From NCBI GenBank assembly GCA_022545745.1, contig JACZQL010000079.1, forward strand, positions 1 to 6,463: DNA of 6,463 bases, in the 5' to 3' direction. Below are positions 1 to 4,994 of the stretch, piece after piece; the first letter of the stretch is position 1, and every line of letters begins with the position of its first letter. This DNA comes from Deltaproteobacteria bacterium (GTDB lineage: Bacteria > Desulfobacterota_B > Binatia > UBA9968). The notes beneath the pieces are model-generated. The model was given only the letters and a program-made list of their open reading frames with translations, searched no databases and was not told the DNA's origin. The translations under genes were made by a program, and so were the position numbers.

Positions 1-171
1 GATCGGAACGCTGAGCTTGCCGGCGGGATGGAATACCCAGAAGCCCGCATAGTCGCAGACGTATTCCGTGGGGAAGCCCTGCGCTTCGAAATCCGGAATG
101 AGCTCGCGGATGGCCTTCGGGTTCATCACCGCGCCCGAGAGCATGTGGTCCCCGACCGCTTTGCCCTTCTC
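1..171 (-). other. ETF:ubiquinone oxidoreductase (FixC/ETFDH-like) internal fragment inside the 1-447 frame
   Basis: Residues ~93-149 of the 1-447 frame begin EKGKAVGDHMLSGAV and continue NPKAIRELIPDF, then CDY and a final VPI. This is the conserved stretch after the FAD-binding GxGxxG strand of ETF-QO, of the form EKxxxxGxHxLSGAxxxPxAxxELxPD with a downstream VPI. ETF-QO passes electrons from the electron transfer flavoprotein to quinone through FAD and a 4Fe-4S cluster. The FAD dinucleotide motif that should precede this stretch is missing because DapA-like sequence stands in its place, and the rest lies beyond position 1. The family match comes from motif memory, not an alignment. Confidence 0.7.
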
Positions 172-447
172 GATCGCTTCCCGGGTGCTGTTCGCGATGA
201 TCCCGGTGATCACCGGGACTCGTCCGCCCGCTTCCGCGATGGCACTCGCCGTAAGCAAGCGCGTTTCCTCCAAAGTCACAGTATGCCCTTCCCCGGTGCT
301 CCCGGAAACAGCCAGTCCATGGACACCCGCCTCTTCGACGAGGTAGCGAACGTCCTTGCGGAGTGCCTCTTCGTCAACTTTGCCGCCGTCCGTAAAGGGC
401 GTCGTCATGGGCGGGATAATTCCGCGAATCTCTTTAAATGCATCCAT
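1..447 (-). CDS. Chimeric open frame: DapA-family N-terminus joined to ETF-QO fragment (partial, runs off window edge)
   Basis: The minus-strand frame opens at ATG 447-445 and stays open for 149 codons to the window edge, with no stop. Residues 1 to about 92 read as the N-terminal part of the dihydrodipicolinate synthase/N-acetylneuraminate lyase (DapA) TIM-barrel family: PPMTTPFTDGGKVDEEALR, then GVHGLAVSGSTGEGHT at the substrate-binding G(T/S)TGE loop (residues 49-53), then RVPVITGI. The Schiff-base lysine lies further C-terminal in the family and is absent. From about residue 93 the frame stops resembling DapA and matches ETF-QO. The start is 18 bases past the GST stop, and an AAGGA (461-465, minus strand) lies 13 bases upstream, which is long for a Shine-Dalgarno spacer; the frame is also open upstream to an ATG at 486. 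The family call for residues 1-92 is firm, the exact enzyme activity is unknown, and the frame as a whole is probably not a natural protein. Confidence 0.75.
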   Translation of the reverse strand, partial: MDAFKEIRGIIPPMTTPFTDGGKVDEEALRKDVRYLVEEAGVHGLAVSGSTGEGHTVTLEETRLLTASAIAEAGGRVPVITGIIANSTREAIEKGKAVGDHMLSGAVMNPKAIRELIPDFEAQGFPTEYVCDYAGFWVFHPAGKLSVPI

Positions 448-464
448 TCGGTTACATTTTTCCT

Positions 465-1169
465 TCAGGTTACCAATTTTCCGCATCGCACCAAGCGATT
501 TGCATAAACAAACCAGGCGATATCCAAAACACTGAGCGAATTGCCAAATAAAAATGGATTGCTGGTTAACCTGTCATCCAATTCACTTAAAGCCACACGA
601 AACCGTGTAGCGGAAATCTGAACTGCCTGATCAGTAATGCCATCTCGAGCTACCGTCTCCCAAAATGTAATCTCACGCTCTTTATTTGGGTCTTTTTTAC
701 CTTGAACGGTACCGGTTCCGCCTTCACGGTAGTTTTTAAGATCCTCAGGTGACCTTGGGGCCCAACCCCTCGGCCGACTAAATCGAAAACTGAGGGTACG
801 GAGGTCTACATGAAGGTCAGCCTCATGACGCAACAATTCACTCATTTGGCTTTCAAATCCTTGAGGGATAAGCCGAACTTCTGGAAATTCTTGCTCGATC
901 AACTGAATAATATCGTTGCTTTCGATATGAACCCTGCCATCAAGGACCAAAGTCGGGACAAGGCCGCGGGGATTTATCCCAAGGTACCAAGGTGAATAAT
1001 GCTCATTCTTATTAAGATCGATTTGATGAGACTCCCAAGCAATACCTTTCAAACTAAAAAATATTCGGGTTTTCTGAGAACAGGCAGATGGCATGAAATG
1101 AAAGAGGTGCACACCTTTCCAATTGCACACTTCTTTGGTTTTTATATCTTGATCAAGTAATTGCGTCAT
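465..1169 (-). CDS. Glutathione S-transferase family protein, short at the C-terminus
   Basis: This is a 234-residue soluble GST-fold protein. Residues ~18-100 form the thioredoxin-like domain: a beta strand HLFHFMPSACSQKTR with Ser/Cys candidates for the catalytic position at 28-31, the cis-proline motif GLVPTL (Pro72) and the glutathione gamma-glutamyl site ESNDI (Glu83-Ser84). The C-terminal helical domain has a charged insert at ~130-165 and the N-capping box SVLD (213-216) followed by IAWFVYANRL. In GSTs this helix is normally followed by several tens more residues, but here the frame ends eight residues after NRL with TGA. The loss could be natural or another junction near 480-500. No clear Shine-Dalgarno precedes the ATG at 1169. 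The gene lies between the MFS tail upstream and the DapA-like frame downstream, all on the minus strand. The substrate cannot be predicted; the family is confident. Confidence 0.85.
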   Translation of the reverse strand: MTQLLDQDIKTKEVCNWKGVHLFHFMPSACSQKTRIFFSLKGIAWESHQIDLNKNEHYSPWYLGINPRGLVPTLVLDGRVHIESNDIIQLIEQEFPEVRLIPQGFESQMSELLRHEADLHVDLRTLSFRFSRPRGWAPRSPEDLKNYREGGTGTVQGKKDPNKEREITFWETVARDGITDQAVQISATRFRVALSELDDRLTSNPFLFGNSLSVLDIAWFVYANRLVRCGKLVT

Positions 1170-1228
1170 ATCAATGCGATTTCTAACATACCAAGAGAAC
1201 TCGACCTAGCCGATTTAAGAAACGGACC

Positions 1229-1241
1229 ATAGAACGTCTAT
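1229..1241. repeat. Short inverted repeat between the MFS tail and the GST gene
   Basis: ATAGA at 1229-1233 and TCTAT at 1237-1241 are perfect inverted arms around ACG. The site sits just after the MFS stop (1247-1249, minus strand) and about 60 bases upstream of the GST start. No T-run follows on either strand, so it is not a convincing terminator. It could be a small operator or chance; the rest of the 1170-1246 gap shows nothing recognisable. Confidence 0.3.
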
Positions 1242-1246
1242 AGCGT

Positions 1247-2203
1247 TTAACTGGTTTTATATTTTGGAAGAAACAGCATCGACACAGCCGTAAGCACCAA
1301 AATACACGAACATATGCCGAGGATATTGACGTAAGAGCCGTAAAAATCAAATAGCCTGCCAAACACAACCGGCCCTACTGATACGCCACCTAAAAAAGCA
1401 GCGAACAAAATTCCGTAAACCATACCAAATGAGTTTAGACCGAAATAGCGCGTTATCAGATAGGCCAGTAAATCAAGCTCTGCCCCAACGCTAAAGCCGA
1501 AGAATATGGCCGCTACAAATGCCGTAGGCCCAACCGCGCCAAAAGCAAGCAATGCCGTGCCGATGGCGGAAAGGATGAAACAAACCATACCAACTCGCGG
1601 CGCGAAAAACTTATCTAATAAAAATCCTATGACGACCCTGGAAATAATAATGGTTATGCCGACTGTTGAAGCAGCGAGTGCGGCGCTGGTTGTGTCCATT
1701 CCCCTGTCCAACAGCATGGGAACAAGATTTGAAAACAACCCATAAAGACAAAAAGTAAGAAGCAAAAAAGTAGCGAATAGCTGATAAAATAGAGGCGTTC
1801 TCAGAAGCTCGCCAAGTTTGACTTTTTCCTCTTCGTCTGCCACAACCACAGACTCATCGACATCAACCGCATCGCCATCAGGTAAAAGGTTAAGATCTTT
1901 TGGGTGGTCATAAATAAATAATTGTATCAACGGCAAGATGAGAAAAATAAGGATCGCCGCCAATGCATAATATCCTGAGCGCCATCCGTAATTATCTACC
2001 ATATATTGAACAAGAGGAGGCGTATAAGCAAAGCCGAGTCCTCCTCCCGACATAACAAGTCCAAAAGCCAGGCCACGCCTTTTTACAAACCACGCTCCGG
2101 CAAGCCTCAGGTAAGGCACAGCCGCCGCCCCACCGCATATTACCCCGATGATCGCATAGAACAGATAGAGATCCGTCAGATCTCCGACAAACATCGGAAT
2201 GCC
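1247..2203 (-). other. MFS transporter C-terminal part (oxalate/formate antiporter-like), missing TM1-TM2
   Basis: Residues ~466-782 of the 1247-3595 frame read as MFS TM3 to TM12. LYLFYAIIGVICGG is TM3, followed by the RRGLAFGLVMSGGGLG helix with a GWR motif after it. An acidic central loop (VDVDESVVVADEEE) connects to the second half, which carries the motif-A-like GFLLDKF at its TM8-TM9 loop, and the protein ends in LPKYKTS. About 80 N-terminal residues, including TM1, TM2 and the first motif A, are missing relative to a normal ~400-residue member. The organisation suggests a monocarboxylate-type carrier of the OFA group, but the substrate cannot be read from sequence. An MFS protein without its first two helices is not expected to transport. 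Confidence 0.75.
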
Positions 2204-3595
2204 GCCAAGCAGCAGGCCAAAGGCAAGATTAATGATTTCATTGGCCAGGCCCATTTGGCGTAGCGCCATGGCGCCAGACAGGACGATGATAGCGAGCCTT
2301 GCCGCTGTAGCCATCAGACCCGCCTGAACGGCACCGCTGTTTCTCAAGGTCCTTGAAGCCAGGTCTGCCAGAAAAAGGCCGATGCCAAAGATGACCAACC
2401 CTAGGCCGATATGACCCGCAAAAACGGTAAAGTCGGCAACCAGTGAAGCCAATAGAACAAAGCCTAACTGGCGCGCCGCCTCAATGGTCGCAAATAGCAT
2501 GACTGCCACCAGCACGAGAGATCCAACGATTTCTGCGGGGGTCCGCCCTCCCGATTGTGCCGGCCGGCTGAGCCCCATCTGGGACAGAACCGTGTTGAAT
2601 CCAACACCGGAAAGCAGAGTGGAGACCAATCCTGCAATCACTCGTCCCACCACAAAGGCTAGAATTAACACTAGGACAGCCGCGAAAATAGCGGGCAGTG
2701 CAGCTAGCAATGTATTGAGCATATTGCTCGCAGGTTGGGTCACCGCCTCCAGCGCTAGGGCATTGAGAGAGGCGATCAGGACCGGGATAAGGATGAGGAT
2801 ATAGACCACCAGGCCAAGAACTCCAGAGACCCCTTGTGAACCTACAACTCGATCCAAACCCACCCTCTCACTGAGCCGGTCAGCGCCGACAGCCACAAGA
2901 AGGTTGCTAACGATCCGCTGGACAATACGGGCGAGCAACCAACCGACACCCAGGATGATGCCCGCTGACACGATATTCGGAAGGACCACAAGGATTTTGT
3001 CCAGCATCCCCTGTACGGGTGCGAGCAGCCCCTGCAAGGCCAGGGCATTCAGTATGGCAGGTAGAAACAGCAAAAAAACGACCCAGTAAACTGTGTCACC
3101 CAGGGTTTTCGTCAGCGAGACCGACCGACCGGCGTGGGTCCCGATCTTTTCATCCAGATTGGCGACTCCCAGGAGCCGGACCACAACCAATTTCAGCCCG
3201 GTGGCCAGAATCCATGCGATGAGCAGCAAGACCCCGCCCGCCAGCAGCTGAGGTACGAACCTAAAGACTTCGGTAAGGAGGCGGTTGAGAGGCTCGGTGA
3301 CCAGCGTGAGGCCCAAGACCTGAAAGAAGCCAACGAGCACAAAGATCATAATCAGGTAAAAGATGCCTCGGGTAACCAGGTGCTCTACATCAAATAGTTT
3401 GCTTTTGCCTTCGCCCACCACGGTCCGGTTTAGCCAGGCGCCCAGGCCCGTTCGACGAAGCCCTCCACGGATCATTGCCGCTACTAACAGTGCGGCGATC
3501 CATCCGAAGACGAGAATGGCCAGGGCTGCGAGAAGCTTGGGCAGATACTGCTCGATCAGTAGAGCAAGTTCATTGAATTGGCCCTGCATCGGCAT
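1247..3595 (-). CDS. Conserved TM-helix (mechanosensitive-channel-like) protein fused in frame to an MFS transporter tail
   Basis: This is a 782-residue integral membrane protein. Residues 1-465 consist of repeated units with a period of about 91-96 residues. Each starts at a proline-led helix (LPKLL at 18, VPQLL at 114, LPNIV at 205, LPAIF at 300, a less clear fifth near 390) rich in Gly, Ala and Leu, followed by a loop ending in a conserved-looking leucine/glycine segment and then a helical hairpin. This matches the conserved TM-helix repeat (PF05552) found alone or in MscS-related proteins; no MscS beta-barrel domain is present. From about residue 466 the sequence is MFS. The start at ATG 3595-3593 is well supported by AAGGAGGT eight bases upstream. 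The N-terminal part probably acts in membrane-tension or ion-flux responses, by family inference only. The fusion itself is doubtful: the MFS part lacks TM1-TM2, and base composition changes near the joint. Confidence 0.7.
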   Translation of the reverse strand: MPMQGQFNELALLIEQYLPKLLAALAILVFGWIAALLVAAMIRGGLRRTGLGAWLNRTVVGEGKSKLFDVEHLVTRGIFYLIMIFVLVGFFQVLGLTLVTEPLNRLLTEVFRFVPQLLAGGVLLLIAWILATGLKLVVVRLLGVANLDEKIGTHAGRSVSLTKTLGDTVYWVVFLLFLPAILNALALQGLLAPVQGMLDKILVVLPNIVSAGIILGVGWLLARIVQRIVSNLLVAVGADRLSERVGLDRVVGSQGVSGVLGLVVYILILIPVLIASLNALALEAVTQPASNMLNTLLAALPAIFAAVLVLILAFVVGRVIAGLVSTLLSGVGFNTVLSQMGLSRPAQSGGRTPAEIVGSLVLVAVMLFATIEAARQLGFVLLASLVADFTVFAGHIGLGLVIFGIGLFLADLASRTLRNSGAVQAGLMATAARLAIIVLSGAMALRQMGLANEIINLAFGLLLGGIPMFVGDLTDLYLFYAIIGVICGGAAAVPYLRLAGAWFVKRRGLAFGLVMSGGGLGFAYTPPLVQYMVDNYGWRSGYYALAAILIFLILPLIQLFIYDHPKDLNLLPDGDAVDVDESVVVADEEEKVKLGELLRTPLFYQLFATFLLLTFCLYGLFSNLVPMLLDRGMDTTSAALAASTVGITIIISRVVIGFLLDKFFAPRVGMVCFILSAIGTALLAFGAVGPTAFVAAIFFGFSVGAELDLLAYLITRYFGLNSFGMVYGILFAAFLGGVSVGPVVFGRLFDFYGSYVNILGICSCILVLTAVSMLFLPKYKTS

Positions 3596-3603
3596 GTTAA
3601 ATT

Positions 3604-3611
3604 ACCTCCTT
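3604..3611 (-). promoter_or_regulatory. Strong ribosome binding site for the TM-helix gene
   Basis: On the minus strand AAGGAGGT is followed by eight bases (AATTTAAC) and then ATG at 3595. This near-perfect anti-16S match fixes the start and argues that the N-terminal half of the 782-residue frame is a genuine gene start. A second ATG two codons in is less well spaced. Confidence 0.85.
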
Positions 3612-3655
3612 ATTATCGAGGCGGTGGCGGAACCAGGATAAAAATATTCATATAA

Positions 3656-3684
3656 ATGATATTTCATTTGGCTCTATAAGTCCA
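3656..3684 (-). promoter_or_regulatory. Candidate sigma70-type promoter for the TM-helix gene
   Basis: On the minus strand TGGACT (3684-3679, 4 of 6 to TTGACA) and TATCAT (3661-3656, 5 of 6 to TATAAT) are separated by exactly 17 bases, inside an AT-rich stretch. Transcription would start near 3649, giving a leader of about 54 bases that contains the strong RBS. This was found by eye; the region is AT-rich, so chance matches are likely. Confidence 0.35.
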
Positions 3685-3718
3685 GAAATTTTTTTAGCAG
3701 TCCGCGAGCAGTAAAAGG

Positions 3719-3737
3719 CTTGGTCACAGAGACCAAG
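3719..3737. repeat. Perfect 7-bp hairpin in the divergent intergenic region
   Basis: CTTGGTC (3719-3725) and GACCAAG (3731-3737) are perfect inverted arms around the loop ACAGA. A 10-bp palindrome, AAGGGCCCTT, follows at 3741-3750. Neither strand has the run of T immediately after the stem that an intrinsic terminator needs (the minus strand has only CCTTTT). The position between two divergent promoter candidates fits an operator or a small RNA structure, but nothing more specific can be supported. Confidence 0.5.
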
Positions 3738-3805
3738 AGGAAGGGCCCTTCAGACCATCGTAGTCGCATCTTTACTCGGGGGCCTCCAAGACAGATTTGC
3801 TCGTC

Positions 3806-3834
3806 TTGCCAATTGGTTTGATTGCCACTATCAT
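3806..3834 (+). promoter_or_regulatory. Candidate sigma70-type promoter for the SLC13-like gene
   Basis: TTGCCA (3806-3811, 5 of 6 to TTGACA) and TATCAT (3829-3834, 5 of 6 to TATAAT) are separated by exactly 17 bases. Transcription would start near 3841, about 66 bases ahead of the ATG at 3907. Together with the opposite candidate at 3656-3684 this makes 3596-3906 a plausible natural divergent promoter region. The remainder of these 311 bases shows no RNA gene or further ORF. Confidence 0.45.
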
Positions 3835-3906
3835 CCAGTTTCAACTAGCGAGCCGTTGTCCTAACCTCTCATGATCACCTTTCAACCGTGAGCTAACCTA
3901 TCGCCT

Positions 3907-3996
3907 ATGACCCTTCCACCGCCGCCAGATGCCCATGCCATCGCCGTGTTGTTCTTGGTTGTGCTGGCGCTGTTCCTGTTCGCGCGCGAGTGGCGC
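3907..3996 (+). pseudogene. N-terminal fragment of an SLC13/DASS-type (TrkA-C-containing) transporter
   Basis: The frame begins at ATG 3907 and reads MTLPPPP, then DAHAIAVLFLVVLALFLFARE, ending the recognisable part at about EWR. A short DAHA-like lead, one hydrophobic helix and an FxRE-type turn are typical of the start of the large SLC13-type sodium/anion symporters that carry central RCK_C (TrkA-C) domains. After about 30 codons the homology stops. The frame runs on without meaning to a TAA at 4093-4095, because the DNA from ~3985 is the other strand of an RCK_C coding region. The protein would have one helix and no transport domain. No clear Shine-Dalgarno is seen. The family call rests on the short motif plus the RCK_C pieces next to it. 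Confidence 0.55.
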
Positions 3997-4185
3997 TTTT
4001 ACCGTATGAAGCAGATCAGTTGTGGCATCAAGCACGAGAAACTCATTGACGCGCTTGAGCTCGGCGATGCTATTACGCCGACCTTGAACGAGTAATATAT
4101 CGCCTGTGCGCAACGTCACGTCTCTGAGATCGGTGCGCATGGCCTCAACGGCCCTGCGAGGCCGTTGCAGCGCAAGCGTAACCTG
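3985..4185 (-). pseudogene. RCK_C (TrkA-C) domain fragment of an SLC13-type transporter, second copy
   Basis: Read on the minus strand from 4185, the frame gives QVTLALQRPRRAVEAMRTD, then RDVTLRTGDILLVQG, then a helix ELKRVNEFLVLDA and finally DLLHTVKAPLA ending at 3985. The LRTGDILLVQG strand-turn is the RCK_C signature, and the HTVKAPLA-type exit is where SLC13 proteins return to their membrane domain. Homology stops there; the frame continues into the reverse strand of the SLC13 N-terminal piece. RCK_C domains bind small regulatory ligands and gate transport in the cytoplasm. The frame is open from 4185, but an ATG start at 4140 would only give a fragment. Both ends are junctions, so this is not an intact gene. 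Confidence 0.65.
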
Positions 4186-4261
4186 CCTCTAAAGTCACGT
4201 CCGGGAGGGCCATGATGAGGGTTTTTGGTTGGCGTTGAATGTGGACCACGCGCACGGCCTT
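4181..4261 (-). pseudogene. RCK_C (TrkA-C) domain fragment, first copy, out of frame with the second
   Basis: In a different minus-strand frame, from about 4261, the sequence reads KAVRVVHIQRQPKTLIMAL, then PDVTLEAG ending at 4181. This is the first half of an RCK_C domain (VRVVxIxR, then LPDVTLEAGD). The expected GDxLLV continuation is absent, because at LEAG the DNA passes into the second RCK_C piece in another frame. SLC13-type proteins commonly carry two RCK_C domains in tandem, so both pieces may derive from one gene with the linker lost. Upstream (above ~4262) the frame is shadow of the plus-strand SLC12-like sequence. Confidence 0.5.
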
Positions 4262-4361
4262 CCGGCTTGGTTGCAACCTCTTGGTTCTTGATGCCCACGG
4301 GCCGAAGTGGAACGCCCTGGAAGAGGTACCACCTGCCGAACGCATCATTGATTTGTGGTGA
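4239..4361 (+). pseudogene. Upstream part of the SLC12-like C-terminal domain, ended by in-frame TGA at 4359
   Basis: In the same frame as the 4386 gene, codons from 4239 read WTTRTAFRLGCNLLVLD, then AHGPKWNALEE, then PPAERIIDLW. The frame meets TGA at 4359-4361 and continues SDNWSLEL into the ATG at 4386. The register is preserved throughout, and SLC12-like cytoplasmic domains have a conserved double Trp here (IDxWW), so the TGA stands where the second TGG would be. A single G-to-A change, real or from sequencing, explains it. The homology begins at an inverted junction near 4239-4262. Confidence 0.55.
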
Positions 4362-4385
4362 TCGGACAATTGGTCGTTAGAGCTA

Positions 4386-4904
4386 ATGCTGATCTTGGCC
4401 TACCTCATGACTTGTAGCGAGGAATGGGAGGACGCGAAGGTCCGTGTCCTTGCGGCACGCCGGGAGGGGAATCCTGCCGAGGCGCGGCTCGACGAGATCC
4501 GTGTCATGCTGGAAGAGGTACGGATCGACGCTCAACCTGTTGTGGTCGATGAGACCGATAACGAAGTGCTCAAGGAGCAATCCGGCGGAGCCTCGATGGT
4601 GTTTCTTCCCTTCCGGATTTATGGCGGGCGCTTTTATCACCCCTTTGGCGGTGAGGTTGCCGGCGTCCTTCCAGATCTGCCCATTGTCGTGCTCTCGCTA
4701 GCGGCGCAGGACGTAGATCTGAGTGCCGAGCCTGAGGAAGGAACACAGGGCGAAGTCGCTTCTGCCCTCGACCGAGTCGAAGATGCTGAAAAGGAACTGG
4801 AGAAGCTCGAAGCCGAGGCAAAGGAAGCAGCCGCTAAGGAGGCCGCAGAGATGGGGACTGACGTTAAGAATGATGATAAGAACCAGGTTCCGGAAAAATT
4901 GTGA
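4386..4904 (+). CDS. C-terminal cytoplasmic domain of an SLC12 (Na-K-Cl cotransporter)-like permease, fragment
   Basis: The 172-codon frame from ATG 4386 starts inside a domain, not at a gene start: MLILAYLMT followed by EWEDAKVRVLAA is the internal strand-helix of the cytoplasmic C-terminal region of bacterial SLC12/amino-acid-permease-like cotransporters. Residues ~20-115 form an alpha/beta regulatory domain with the exit strand LPDLPIVVLSLAAQDVDL. Residues ~117-172 are a charged, probably coiled-coil tail rich in Glu, Ala and Lys, as in this family. All twelve membrane helices that would precede it are missing, so it cannot transport alone. No Shine-Dalgarno precedes the ATG; translation may never start there. 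It ends 90 bases before pyruvate kinase on the same strand. Confidence 0.65.
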   Translation: MLILAYLMTCSEEWEDAKVRVLAARREGNPAEARLDEIRVMLEEVRIDAQPVVVDETDNEVLKEQSGGASMVFLPFRIYGGRFYHPFGGEVAGVLPDLPIVVLSLAAQDVDLSAEPEEGTQGEVASALDRVEDAEKELEKLEAEAKEAAAKEAAEMGTDVKNDDKNQVPEKL

Positions 4905-4985
4905 GTATCCCGTTGAGGGATGGAATGATCCGTATCAGTGCAGAGCACAGCACAGCGCTGGCGTACAGCCGAATTAGGTAATCAT

Positions 4986-4989
4986 GGAG
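4986..4989 (+). promoter_or_regulatory. Ribosome binding site deciding the pyruvate kinase start
   Basis: GGAG at 4986-4989 is five bases ahead of GTG at 4995. The longer possible start, ATG 4938, has no comparable site and adds 19 residues with no family resemblance. The 4905-4994 gap otherwise shows no promoter or terminator I can defend. Confidence 0.65.
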
Positions 4990-4994
4990 ATTCC

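Noticed and set aside
1247..3595. A new class of channel-transporter fusion protein
   Set aside because: The MFS half lacks TM1-TM2, the joint lies in a string common to both parents, and base composition changes there. Other joints nearby show the same character.
2484..3641. Several plus-strand open frames opposite the TM-helix gene
   Set aside because: They are antisense shadows of a GC-rich membrane-protein gene, with no family resemblance or ribosome binding sites.
3719..3737. Intrinsic terminator
   Set aside because: The stem is only 7 bp and no T-run follows immediately on either strand; it also sits upstream of both flanking genes.
3898..4140. An 80-residue gene of its own on the minus strand
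   Set aside because: The ATG at 4140 is inside an RCK_C domain and the last third is the reverse strand of the SLC13 N-terminus.
3985..4262. Invertible phase-variation segment in a transporter gene
   Set aside because: I see no good inverted repeats at the two ends, no recombinase gene in the window, and the outer flanks belong to different families (SLC13 and SLC12-like), so inversion would not rebuild a gene.
4359..4361. TGA read as tryptophan (altered genetic code)
   Set aside because: The same fragment ends with TGA (4902-4904) and the GST also ends with TGA, both at sensible C-termini, while Trp is TGG elsewhere. A point change is simpler.
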